Source of the DNA: Ectobius pallidus
Taxonomy: Eukaryota; Arthropoda; Insecta; Blattodea; Ectobiidae
NCBI GenBank assembly: GCA_964059195.1
Contig: CAXKWD010000006.1
Coordinates: forward strand, 9,726,530 to 9,790,529
Direction: 5' to 3'
Length of the DNA stretch: 64,000 nucleotides
Shown: piece after piece, positions 1 to 11,294 of the stretch
Layout: every line of letters starts with the position of its first letter
How positions within the stretch are numbered: position 1 is the first letter of the stretch
Notes under the pieces: generated by a model
Seen by the model: the letters and a program-made list of their open reading frames with translations, nothing else
The model's database searches: none
Told to the model about the DNA's origin: nothing
Position numbers and translations under genes: made by a program

Positions 1-230
1 TCATTTTACTATAGTGGTTTTTTTCTTTGAGGAGCTTCTTTTTTAGAATTTCATTGTCAATTTTATTACAGTGGATTATTATAGTTTTTTTCTTTAAGGA
101 TCATCTTTTTAGAATGTTATTTTGCGCTAAATCAGAGTTTTCTAAGATTTATTAAAGTTCTTTATTATGTTTCTCCTAATTTTATTATAGTGGCTTATCA
201 AAGTTCGTTTTACTATGTTCCAGATGCCAA
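1..230. repeat. Left arm of foldback-like inverted repeat (cut by window edge)
   Basis: AT-rich block built from subunits containing AGGAGCTTCTT, an A/T-rich spacer and TTTTATTATAGTGG. The same subunits recur in reverse complement at 2160-2540, about 1.9 kb away. Inverted arms made of short internal repeats resemble foldback-type DNA elements. The left terminus lies outside the window, so neither the end nor a target-site duplication can be tested. Confidence 0.6.
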
Positions 231-1942
231 AAACCACGATAAGAAATCTAAGAATCAGCATGAACATTCCTCATTATGACGACGATGCGCTCGAAGAGAT
301 GTATTATTTCCAAATTAGATATTTATTTAGAGTTTAAATAAAATATATATTATAAAGAAATCTTTTTCGCTACATCTTAAACTGAATTTTTTCAAATCAT
401 AGTGTTTGAGAAAGTTCAGTTTTAACCTTAAAATATATTCCACCTCCATTTTCCTCATCACATCACCAACCAGCAATATGATTATATATTTATCAAGTCA
501 TGAAATAACAAAAAAACTTACATAATCTACTCAATTAATTATAATAATTGAATGTTAACTAATTTGCATCATCATGTATGAAATATTTTTCCAGCTTCTG
601 GTAATATGTAACTTATATTTTCTGTATCAAATGATTATACAAATATTAGATTCAAGAAAATAACATAATGGAAATAAGACTTATAGACGAGACCGAGACG
701 AGACGAGACGAGACGAGACGAGACCGAGAACAAGGACTAACCACCAAATAAAAAAGCGTAAAACATGTAAATCAATTTCTGTAATGAATTTTAGTTCTGT
801 ATGTAGAGTTGTGATATAATATTCCCTACACTATAAGTTGGGTCATGAATAATAGTTGAGGGCTACAGTAGAAAGAAAAGTTATACAAATGCACATTATT
901 TTTCATTTTCTATACGTACAAGTCCTAGTCAGATAGAATATTCTTAGTGATGACCTACGAAATTTTAGAGTCTCCAAACCTTGCCACCTGTTTTCTGTAG
1001 TTTCTAGTTATAAAATGTATAACTTCCTTCCAAATCCTGAAGCAGATAGGATTGTAATGGTATGTTCTTGTTCTTGTTCTTAAAATGGCTTATTCTAGTA
1101 AGAACTAGTCTGGACTGGCTTTTTTTTTATGATTTGGTACATTCAATTAATCATATGCGCTATTAAATGGTATAATTTTTTCGTTTTGAAGATTATTTTT
1201 CTGATTTTTCAAAAAAGTATGTATTTCTATAATAATTATAATGTGATTGATAGATATGACACAAATAAGATTGAATGGAACGATCCTAATAAAGCGTATG
1301 ATGTGTAGAGATTAATTCCATCAGTTTCATTCTAATACATATCGTAGGCGAGACCCTCTCTATTCAGTGTTAAGAATGATATAATCCTGTTTAAATATTT
1401 CCGTTACATACCGTTTTAGCTCTTCAATAACAGATTTTAGAGACATTTATATAAAAAACTTAGGTTTTTAACTATATAATTGAGTTCAAAATTAATAATG
1501 GCATTATATAATATTACCTATTAATAGACTGATAACCATGCTAGTATGTTTCATGTTACATCTCTAGAATATTGATATCATTCTGAATACTTGATACACA
1601 TTTACTAATTTCCTCCAGTTCCTCGTATAAAAGAAATTAGTATTTAGGAGTGCAAAATGTATCTAATCTAATTTACGTAGAAAATTCAAAATTTTTCCCA
1701 AATTTATGTAGAAAATTCTATATTTATAGAGAATTTATCTTAAACCGAGAAATGATTATGATATTTATGGTGTAAAATAGGATCCAGATAGGTAGGTATT
1801 CAACATTGCTAAATTCCCCGTCACCATTAAAAACTATTATATTAATATTAATACCAAGAAATATATCAGTCGGTCTGGTTTACTTGAACTATTAACTAAA
1901 AGTAAACCTGATAAACATTTATAAAGCCGTTATGACTTAACC
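231..1942. other. AT-rich spacer inside the inverted repeat, no gene recognised
   Basis: About 1.7 kb between the inverted arms with no recognisable conserved coding sequence. A short reading frame starts at 226 (about 37 codons) but has no family signature. The only simple repeat is the GACGA run near 685-729. Confidence 0.5.
685..729. repeat. (GACGA)n microsatellite
   Basis: Several consecutive GACGA units with two interrupted units at the ends, embedded in the AT-rich spacer. A simple pentanucleotide repeat. Confidence 0.85.
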
Positions 1943-2134
1943 ATGTATAAGGAGATTATGGAGAAGATGAAAGCGCACAAAGAAGATTATGACGACAGTG
2001 AAAACATATATAGAGACAATACTTACAAATACCTTCACACCATTAAGAAATTATTTCCTGAAGAGGAGGATGAAAAGGAACAATATTCAGATTCATTTCC
2101 TGAGGAACAAGAAGAGGATGAAAAAGATCGTTAA
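1943..2134 (+). CDS. Small acidic reading frame, doubtful
   Basis: Open frame of 63 codons starting at an ATG. It is very rich in Glu, Asp and Lys, with an acidic tail containing EEEDEKEQ and EEQEEDEKDR. It lies directly inside the right foldback arm and ends just before it. I recognise no family. It could be a coding remnant carried by the inverted-repeat element, an exon, or chance in a purine-rich stretch. The skewed composition makes chance quite possible. Confidence 0.2.
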   Translation: MYKEIMEKMKAHKEDYDDSENIYRDNTYKYLHTIKKLFPEEEDEKEQYSDSFPEEQEEDEKDR

Positions 2135-2159
2135 GAGGTAACTATATTTTCTTATAAAT

Positions 2160-2540
2160 ACCGGATAATAATCCACTATAATAAAATTGACAGTTAAATT
2201 CTAAAAAAAGAAGCTCCTCAAAGAAAAAAAAACTATGATAAGCCACTATAATAAAATTATGAAAAACATAATAAAGAAATTTAATAAATCTTAGAAAACG
2301 TTGATTTAGCGCAAAATAAAATTCTAAAAAGATGATCCACAAAGAAAAACTATAATAATCCACTATAATAAAATTGACAATAAAATTCTAAAAAAGAAGC
2401 TCCTCAAAGATAAAATCTATGATAATCCACTATAATAAAATTAGGAAAAACATAATCAATAAATTTAATAAATCTTAGAAAACTCTGATTTATCGCAAAA
2501 TAAAATGTGGAAAACAGCGATTATAATAAAATTATGTACA
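2160..2540. repeat. Right arm of foldback-like inverted repeat
   Basis: Reverse complement of the block at 1-230. It holds about one and a half copies of a unit of roughly 240 bp: CCACTATAATAAAATT, then AAGAAGCTCCTC, then a stretch around TTTAATAAATCTTAGAAAA. Arms composed of internal direct repeats are the hallmark of foldback elements. Confidence 0.6.
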
Positions 2541-4559
2541 TACCTTTCGACAATGATCGCTGAATGTGCTGCACTCACATGTGCATTTCCTGCTCTACAC
2601 TTGTGCTTTAGCTGATGGCGATGGGTTACTGCAAGCAAGAATTTGTTCCACACCGTTGCAGGATTGTATGTGGTATTTCTCATCATGACGTTCTCCCCAA
2701 AGGAATTTTGTCGCTTCTTTTCCACAGGGGGCTCTTCATGGAGCTGATTATGTCTGATTATGTCTGTGAGCGAGAGTGTACTCGATGGGGAGTGGACACT
2801 AATATATGGTAATGGGCGAAGATGGTGATGACGATGACTTTCGAGATGTTGGTTGTGGTGACGATGGTGAAGGCGTTGTTGATGTTGTCTCTATGGTTGA
2901 GATAATAGCAATAAATCAACTTATGATATGTAAAAATTCATCTTATATATGAAAGCATGATGCAAAACGTATGATAGATGCAGTATAAAAGTTTATCTCA
3001 GCTCTAAAAATATAATTATATAAATCTTAAAATGATGAAATTACATGTATTGAATATTGGCCTCGTTATTTAAACCTACGTAGTATCCGTTTAACCGTGA
3101 TATCAGCAATAAATTATGTGAGCAGAGATGTAAGCATAAAGTGTAGAAATTTCCATCTATGCATAATATCATCTGAGAACAATGCATTTAAAATTGATGA
3201 TAGTGTAGAATGCGAATACTCATGCATGAATCTCTTCCGGATAACGCTATAAGATTGCGTGCTTGCGAAAATAAAATATTCACTTTCTCACAATAAATGC
3301 TGACAAATGTGAATTCTAGCCTCACGACGGGAAAAATATACATTTTACCAATTTTATATTGAATGCATTCAGCAGTTATCTGATATTCATTTCAGAAAAG
3401 CATTTTTCTCAAAGCGTAACTGTATATCTTCCGGACAATGGTATGACATTGCATACTTGTGAAAATAAAATATTCATTTTCCCACAATAAATGCTGACAT
3501 GTTATACGCTATATGAAAACGGATGCTACATAATTCTTTAATAATACATCATAGGGCATAAGGATCGTTCAGAGATGAACCAATGTTTTATTATATAAAA
3601 TCACTATAGGTAATACGCATTGATTGAAAATTACACATATGATTGGGTTTTTAAGTATCGCTGATAAGGTATATTGACTAATGTTTAAAGAGACTGAATG
3701 AAGATGTGTTTTAACACGTGAGTAAGTGATAATAATTACGCAATTTCACACACACACACACACACACATATCACAGATAAGCAGGTCGAATTCTGATTAC
3801 GGCAGTGATACAAGGCCGGCCGTTGAATATACAGGCTTTTAATATATCGCAACAGAATAGCATTATTATATTATTATATGCATTGATTAATAAATTAATC
3901 ACATCATTAGGATATATAAATTAAAGGGATGGGACTGTGATGTTATAACATACAAGACATAACGAATGTAGCTTTAAAGAGATGATTGTCACTGAATGAA
4001 GGTGTTACAATGAAATGAGCGCAAGATGAGAATACTACTACCGTAATCTAACGTCAGCAAGACTAGTGTTGCGAGTTGAGAGTTCTGAATGTGTCATCAG
4101 AAATCTCTAACGTACGGCAGTATAGTACGCGTTTTAATCACTCATGCATATTATTTGCTGGCTTTCTTTATAAAACTTGTACGCAAATTTTATAATGCCG
4201 TGATGTGGATTAGACATACAACATATGAAAATCATCATCCTTACGCAGCGGACACCTTTGAAGGTGAGTAGTAAAATCTATTGTTTTAACTTGTAAGCCA
4301 GTAGCCAAAACGAGGCTGAGTCGACCCCAGGGCTAGAAAAAACGATGTTTCAGGGAAGTTATCATCTTATGACAAAATTGTATGATAAAATATAGTTTTG
4401 AGTCGTTAGCTACCATAATTGTAAATATAAAAAAATGAAGGATTCAAATAATTCTAATGTTTCATTTACGCGTCGTGAGAAACCATGCTGCAATCTGATA
4501 TATACTTCTTGCTTTCATACAAAAACGACATAAAGTTGAAATCCTTCATATTGAATCAT
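2541..4559. other. No gene recognised
   Basis: Two kilobases of AT-rich sequence. A pure CA microsatellite lies at 3746-3769. A fragment at 4310-4345 shares the string GGCTGAGTCGACCCCAGGGC with the SINE at 13560-13847, so it is a SINE remnant. A frame at 4089-4271 ends next to a GTGAGT donor-like site but cannot be tied to a gene. Confidence 0.5.
3746..3769. repeat. (CA)n microsatellite
   Basis: Uninterrupted CA dinucleotide run. Confidence 0.9.
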
Positions 4560-5368
4560 GACGTGATCATTCCTCTGATGACGTCAGAAAACAACCCACC
4601 TTCCCCTCCAGCGCCTCCTGTCACGTGACCCAACCCACCTGTGAGGTAGGTAATAGCAATCCGCCATCTTGAATTATGACGTAAGCAATTCACCTGTCAC
4701 ATGTCCCAATCCACTCAATCCACCTGTGACGTAAGCAATCCACCTTCCCCTCCCACTCCACTGTTAAGATAGGTCATAGCAATCCGCCATATTGAATTAT
4801 GACGTAAGTAATCCACCTTCCCCTCCGTGACGTAAGCAATGTTGCCATCTTGAATTACCAATTTTCAAATTACCCGCCATCTACCAATATAAATTTCATA
4901 TCGTGCGCATTCAACCATTTGCAATTTTCAAATCACCCGCTTTCTACCAATATACAATTTTTAAATTTCCCTCCTACCACCATTTGTAATTGTAATATCC
5001 AATTTCCAAAATTTCCATTTTCGAATCACCCGCCTACTACCAATATACAATTTTCAAATTTCCCTCCTTCCACTATTTGAAATAGGAACCGGAAACGTGG
5101 TCTTTTGATTTTGTAATATACAGTTTTCAAATTTACCGCCATTATCAATTTCCAAATTTTGAATTTCGCGCTTGGTCCACCATTTGAAATAGGAACCGGA
5201 AGTGACGCCATTTTGAATCACGTTGTACCATTGCCAAGCCCACCAATGGCATAGGTCGTGACGTCATAAGCCACGCCTCCGTGACGTCATCACTTCTCCT
5301 CCCGTTTCCCCTACCAACCCTCCTGTCACGTGACCCAGCCCTCCTCTCAGCCCTCCTCTGACGTCACA
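4560..5368 (+). promoter_or_regulatory. CRE-rich regulatory-like block upstream of a TATA box
   Basis: Perfect TGACGTCA palindromes (CREB/ATF sites) lie at 4579, 5259, 5282 and 5359. Between them are several TGACGTAAG half-matches, CACGTG boxes (in GTCACGTGACCC) and repeated phrases such as CGCCATCTTGAATTATGACG and ACCGGAAGTGACGCC. The middle part (4850-5200) is a degenerate tandem array of CAATTTTCAAAT and TCACCCGCC phrases. The last CRE sits 3 bp upstream of a TATAAAA box. Promoter-like layout is seen directly; function is inference. No coding sequence follows that I can name, so it may be the terminal or promoter part of an unrecognised mobile or viral-derived element. Confidence 0.45.
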
Positions 5369-5375
5369 TATAAAA
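5369..5375 (+). promoter_or_regulatory. TATA box
   Basis: TATAAAA directly downstream of a perfect CRE. A start site would be expected about 30 bp further on, near 5400. The downstream 350 bp hold no long frame. Confidence 0.4.
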
Positions 5376-5800
5376 CCACACTACTCGCGTTTCTAAGGAA
5401 TTCCTAAGGTACTAGATGTTTAAATGTCTTAACAAGTACAGTACCCTAGCCAAACTTGTGCAGATACATATTTGTCTAGGCCTTTCCAGATGAATTTCCC
5501 GTGGATTTTACATAAATTTCTGTGCCAGTTTTAGACCCTTTTAATTATTAAAAACGTCACTTTCCAGAGGTACGGCGATTTGTATAAAAATTCGTGAAGC
5601 ATTTTAAAAGATTAGTCTTGGAAACAGTGAATTTGTCTGCTTTTCGTCCTCCATTCTCAGTGACATCACGAGATGTCAGTACACACCTCAATAGCTCCAG
5701 GCTGGATCACCAGTGTCCTGTAAATGAATAAAAAGAAGTTTATTATGGTTATACTGAGTGATGTGAATCAAGCATGACTCCACCTTCCCTTTCGTCACTG
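5376..5800. other. Region downstream of the TATA box, no frame recognised
   Basis: Unique-looking sequence with no frame of note. It ends near a GTAAATGAATAAAAAG stretch at about 5720 that includes an AATAAA poly(A)-signal match. If the CRE/TATA block is a promoter, this could be a short non-coding transcript; that is inference only. Confidence 0.25.
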
Positions 5801-5809
5801 TCGTGTTGT

Positions 5810-6420
5810 GCTTTAAAGAAAACTTTTGATCACACAAGGAAATTGTGAATATTAAAAATGTCATTAAATTATTAGAATTGTTGTTAATATTTCCAAATGA
5901 CGTGTTTTACTTTAGCGATAAATGTGAATATGGAAATAAATTTTTATTATTATTATTATTATTACTATTATTATCAATCTTCGCTTTAAGGAAAACTTTT
6001 GATCATACATGGAAATTGTAAATATTAAAAATGTCATAAAATTATTAGAATTGTTATTAATATTTCCAAATGACGTGTTTTACTTTAAAGAAAACTATGA
6101 ATATGGAAATGGATTATTATTATTATTATTATCAATCTTCCCTTTAAGGAAAACTTTTGATCACGCAAGGAAATTGTAAATATTAAAAATGTCATAAAAT
6201 CATTAGAATTGTTAATATTTCCAAATGACGTGTTTTACTTTAGCAAAAACTATGAATATCGAAATGGGTTATTATAATTATCAATCTTCGCTTTAAGGAA
6301 AACTTTTGTCACACAAGGAAATTGTAAATATTAAAAATGTCATTAAATTATTAGAATTGTTGTTAATATTTCCAAATGACGTGTTTTATGTGAGAGAAAA
6401 CTGTGATAATGGAAAAATGG
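5810..6420. repeat. Tandem repeat, four ~150-170 bp copies
   Basis: Four head-to-tail copies. Each contains AAGGAAAACTTTTG, AATATTAAAAATGTCAT and CCAAATGACGTGTTTTA, the last at about 5893, 6066, 6221 and 6372. Spacing is therefore about 173, 155 and 151 bp. A variable TTA run separates the first copies and accounts for most of the length change. A minisatellite-scale array with no coding content. Confidence 0.85.
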
Positions 6421-6683
6421 ATAATTACTGGGGACGGGGAGATAGAGCTTAATGCAATTTACTGCTTCAAGTGTAATAAGATTGTATGTAATACTCAGCT
6501 TGTGGGTCTGTAGTTGATATCCATGCTCTTCCACAGCTGTATGGCTGTGTGTCTTATGCCCTTAACTCTGCAAAATAAAGTGAAAAACATCTGTTAGTAG
6601 TAGTAGTAGTGGTGATATTTCAAATTTAATTTATTGCTCATAGACTAGTATTAACCAGTGTTAAGCATAGTTAGAAAGAATGA

Positions 6684-8135
6684 CTTACTTGACTTATACC
6701 CTGTGGTTCCCAGTGGAACAAAGGGCCTCAACAGTACTCCGCCATCTTGTCCGATTCTTGGATAACCGTTTTAACTCCAACCATGTTCTTCCTATATTCT
6801 TACTATCACGATTAATAGATCTTCTCCAGGTGTCTTTTGGGCATCCTCTCTTTCTCACTCTGGCAGAGTTCCAATCCAAGGACTGCTTTCTGATGTCGTG
6901 ACCTGGCTTTCTAAGAGTGTGCCTGATCCATTTCCATATTTCTCCATGGGCTCTATGAGCGTTTGAAACACATACCTGGCATTATTTATTCTGGACTCGA
7001 TATCATCAAGAACCCCACCATCTATGGCCACTACACTCCCAAGATAAGTGAACTTCTCAACTACTTTGACAGGCTCTTCATTTATCATTATGTTGGGTAG
7101 TCTGCCATTTACACTCATTGTCTTTGTCTTCTCTGTATTCACTATTCAATCACTGTAATCAAAAACTTTTCAAATATAACCATGATCTTCATAAGTACAA
7201 CACAAGAAACTCTAATGATCTACATCTCAATAACCATAGAACCACTAAATTCCTAAAAAGCATTACACATCAAGGCATTAAACTAAATAACAAATTGCCC
7301 AACTCATTCAAAAAGTTAGATCCTAAGAAATTTAAACGCAAAGTAAGCTCCCTATTAAAGGATTTCTCATTATATAATGTAAACGAATTTTTTCAGTCCT
7401 CCTTTAAAGATTTTTAATTTGACTAATTTCTCCTCCGTTACAGGATATCACTCTTTCTCTCTCTCTACTCCAATTTCTCTTGTTAGTCTCTATGTATGCC
7501 TTGTGATTGTGATGCATAGTCCTAAACTGCCATGTGACTATTCATTCTCATTTCTACCTCAATTACCTTGTTTCTCGCATATTTCTTTTATTTAGTGTAT
7601 GTGCAGAAAATCTTCTAGGCTAGCTTAATTTTAGTTTCTTTTCACAGCTGCAACATATATAACTAATTTATATTTTGTCCTGTAGTATTTTCTGCTCTGT
7701 ATTATAACTAGGTTTAGACTTAATCTTAAAAAATGATGACGAAACCATGTATTTTTTAAATACCAACGGTGAATAAATTTATTATTATTATTATTATTAT
7801 TAGCCCATCTTTTGTGCTTCTGACACCAAGGAGTCAGCTTTTTGTTGAAGATGATCAACCCGCTGAGAAATTAAGCAAAGGTCATCAGCAAAATCAAGAT
7901 CTTCTAGATGATCCCATAGATTCCACACCAGTCCCCTCTTCTTTTCTGTCGCCTTTCTCATAATCCAATCGATAACCACAAGGAATATGGTTGGTGAGAG
8001 AATGTAGCCTTGTCTCATGCCAGATTTGATGTCTATCTTGTCGGACAACTTCCCATAGTCTGCATAAAAAGCTTTAATTACAGTATTTTAATAAATTTAG
8101 ATGGTATACCATAACTCCTCAGAATTTTCCAAGTG
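6684..8135 (-). pseudogene. Degenerate non-LTR retrotransposon (reverse transcriptase remnant), split by a second LINE
   Basis: Minus-strand frames give pieces of a LINE reverse transcriptase. At 8048-7800 is the palm region with LDFADDLCLIS, whose FADD box holds the catalytic aspartates, preceded by MRQGYILSPTIFLVVIDW. At 7142-6855 is INTEKTKTMSVNG followed by FTYLGSVVAIDGG. At 6879-6694 is the C-terminal tail. The arrangement fits RTE- or R4-like LINEs. The frame is broken several times, and a + strand LINE 3' end (7145-7797) separates AQKMG from NTEKTKTM, which would be adjacent in an intact copy. A dead fossil. Confidence 0.8.
7145..7797 (+). mobile_element. CR1/jockey-like LINE 3' end inserted in the older LINE
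   Basis: The + strand frame to 7417 encodes a typical C-terminal tail of CR1/jockey-type reverse transcriptases (YNTRNSNDLHLNNHRTTK, then INSL-type GIKLNNKLP). It is followed by an untranslated tail that ends in a TTA run, matching LINE 3' ends. Both borders fall exactly where the minus-strand LINE is interrupted, so this is a 5'-truncated insertion younger than its host. Confidence 0.75.
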
Positions 8136-9623
8136 GTCTCCCTATGGACTGAATCAAATGCTCGCTCAAAGTCTTACAAAGTTCAATTGGATTGCCACTC
8201 CAAAGATAGTTACAAAGAATACAAAGATATATTACAGTAATGAGATGAGAATTTAGAAGAAGTTAGAAATGTTAATAATAACACGTATATAATACCACAA
8301 ATATTATAGAATTGAAATGAGGATTTACAAAATTTAACATGCTGTTTTGTTTACATTGAACAATCTATAAGCAATTAAATGACAATAATAAAACACATAA
8401 GTGTATGAATATGTGGCCTACGCTATATTATTATAGTTTGTGTAATCTCATTCCTATATTAGTGAAACCACACCGCCATAGAAGGGTTTTTTTCAGTTTG
8501 TCCTGTGATTGGCTGTCCTCAAGAGCCAATAAAAATTCGTGTGGGTTTGAACATTGCAAAATATAATATCAATGGTTGCCTACAACTGCTTGGCTTATGT
8601 TGGCAGAATTGCTTTATATGCATACAAATCTACAGACTTGAGAGTGTCATGATAAAATAATGTCATTTGTACATTTGGAGACTTGGATAAGGTCAGAACA
8701 AACTTACAACTTAACACTTATATATTAATCACTTAGCACAGCAGTTGTAGGATACTAGTGTACTAACTTGATTGATACATTAATTCAAACAGGCGCACCA
8801 TACCTAGATCTACATTATGTGGCATATAGATGGTCTTTCATGAAACTTGCTTTTCTCACGATAATTTATCACAATTTGGCCACCTTGTAATTTGTTTGAT
8901 TTCTATACGTTACAGAGGGTTGTTACATTATGTCACTCTTCGTCTCTCTTCAGATATTACCACGTATTTGTTGCTAGGCAACGCATATTATTGTTAAGAT
9001 CTTAGAATATAATATTTCAAGAGCTGTTGCTCCCATTCTCATGTTGGATGCTTTGTAGCCCCTCTGGTGGCATTTCCAAATTCATTTTGGAAGAACGTTG
9101 ATTTCTCCCAAATTTCAGAAAAGACATCAATTTTGGAAGAACGTAGAATTATGTAGTACAATACAGAGTGAATGGTGATGTGCTACATGAAACATATTTC
9201 AGAATGCATGGCCTTAATATAATGCCTCCGGTTACTAGGCTATGAATGTAATAAAAAGTTTATTGTACAAATTAAGACCACGACATGTTATGTGAAGATT
9301 CACTTTTTAACCCTGCAGTGGTCACGCAATATCTGGGAGATGTAATTGTATGAAAGTTTGTAAGCCCCTTAAAGTGACCTTCATAATTAACATATTGAAG
9401 CGACAGCCTGCCAGTTTTACTCTAACTGTTGTAGTGTTTAGTTATTGTTGGTTTTATCACTATTGCAGTAATTATTTTCTTTATCGGAGATTGCATTGTT
9501 TTCTTTGTGTTGTAAATAAATGGATGTATATTCCAGAGAATTCTATTGATTTATGATAATGATGAAATAATTGATTCCAATACTGATGATGAAGAAGATG
9601 TTATAGAAAATAAGCATGAGAAC
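8136..9623. other. No gene recognised
   Basis: About 1.5 kb of mostly unique-looking AT-rich sequence. A 68-codon frame at 9350-9556 is hydrophobic but matches nothing I recognise. A CCAAT-like motif near 8530 lies in no recognisable promoter. Confidence 0.4.
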
Positions 9624-9626
9624 TTA

Positions 9627-10494
9627 GGCCCGTATTCATAGTCGCAATAAGTCGTACTTATATCCAAGCCAAACTTTAATCTCATCTTAAGTTGAGTTTC
9701 TGACACAAACAAGTCGAACCTATGATGGACTTGCTATTCATAGTCACTAAAGTACGACTTACTTGTCAAAATAAGTTGTACTTTATCAAGTCAAGGGTCC
9801 CCCTGACTTATTTCAGTTTAAGCCAGTACCATGGATAGTAATTTTGAGGATCTGGGCGAGGTATTAGAAGAAACTCACACTCCAAAGCATTATTTGAGAA
9901 AGATGATGAATCCTTTCAAATTCTACAGTGACAATGAATTTAAAAAGATATTTCATTTCAAGAAGACACAATTTTGGAAATATCATTCGCCTATCTTTCA
10001 TCAGCATTTCTCTCTGCTGACATTTCATATCAGCCCAAAGCTTCCTAAGCTGTTGTGAATCTCTCTAAAACAATAATTATCAAAATAAATACATAAGCGT
10101 ACCGGTATTAATTCTGAACGATCTCCAAGCTAATATATATACGTAGAATATTCTCAAGAATAGAATTCTACATAAAATGACTGGATGAATTGAATTCTTT
10201 GTTTACAATGCACAGCGCCGTCTGTATTTTTATATCACAATAGCGAAATACATAACCACAAAATCTGAAAAAAAATCTTGAATGCGATTGGCATGTTACG
10301 GCAGTGAACATTAAATTTTTCATATTATCATGCTCAACTTTAATAACAGGTAAAATAAGTAGAGCTTTATGGAGTTAGACTGAATAAAGTACGACTTTAA
10401 GGAACACTATGAATACGAAAAACATATGTCAACTTGTCAAATAAGTTCATCTTTATAAAGTTGGTTCTTAAGTCGCCGACTATGAATACCGGCC
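9627..10494 (+). mobile_element. PIF/Harbinger-type element with truncated transposase
   Basis: Terminal inverted repeats begin GGCCCGTATTCATAGTCG and end CGACTATGAATACCGGCC. They are flanked on both sides by TTA, the 3-bp TWA target-site duplication typical of PIF/Harbinger. Subterminal repeats of AAGTACGACTTA type occur near both ends. A frame at 9831-10058 starts MDSNFEDLGEV and includes NPFKFYSDNEFKKIF, like the start of a Harbinger transposase, then ends after 75 codons with no DDE domain. A non-autonomous derivative that retains only the 5' part of the gene. Confidence 0.85.
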
Positions 10495-10497
10495 TTA

Positions 10498-11294
10498 GAC
10501 ACTGAATAAAAAGGAGAGATAATGGATGAATTTCTTGAAATTAGCAGTTGTAGTCAGGTGTCATTATTGTGGATCAATCGTGCAGTACTTATAAAAAATC
10601 TTATGGCTGATGGTTGAGGTTTACAACATGCTAAATGTAGCAGGCATAAATTCTCAGATTATTTTGCAGAGCAACAGTAAAACTATGCAGTCACCTTCTG
10701 AAAAACTTGGGTCGTGAGCTTGCAAGTCTGCCCACAATGCTCTTCCCTACCATTAGCACTGTGAAGCAGATCCAAGCACCAAAAGGAAAAGATGTTCCAG
10801 AACCAAGCCACGAGATACACTTGCAGATGTTGTAGACCTTACATTTGACTCGATGAATGAATATAGGCACAATAAAATGAAAGTTATTAAAATAAAACTA
10901 TAAAATTATGAGGATAGCCATGGTTGAAATACCACATACCTTACTGATGCATCAGCTAGTCATTCCAAACTGCTCTTTATCTCTGTATGCGTGCATTTAT
11001 TCAGCAGTTGAGTATATTGTCGATTCTCTGTATTAGTAGCCTGTTGTTGGTCTGTAGCGTTCCTCCCAAGTCTGACTTGCTTTTATTTTCAAATTGTCTG
11101 TTGATATGTACTTTAAAACTATGGAGTTTTCTAAATCTTGCCTTATTCATACAATCATGCCACTTAATACTATCCCATGTCCTTATACTTGTGAAGTTAC
11201 GCTTTTTAGACTGAGCCTTCAGTCACATTTCAGATTCCATGCTTTCTGTTGCTAGATTACGAATGTAACAAACAGTTATTGTTGCCATTAAGAG
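10498..11294. other. No gene recognised
   Basis: The flanks of the Harbinger insertion read as one stretch (acidic codons before it, weakly coding-looking sequence after it at 10500-10860, for example LASLPTMLFPTIST). This suggests an older, broken element was the target. Its family could not be named. Confidence 0.3.

Noticed and set aside
4089..4271. Possible exon ending at a GTGAGT donor
   Set aside because: No upstream or downstream partner exon, no recognisable domain; a donor-like hexamer alone is weak.
5810..6420. CRISPR-like array
   Set aside because: Units are contiguous tandem copies without unique spacers, and the genome is eukaryotic.
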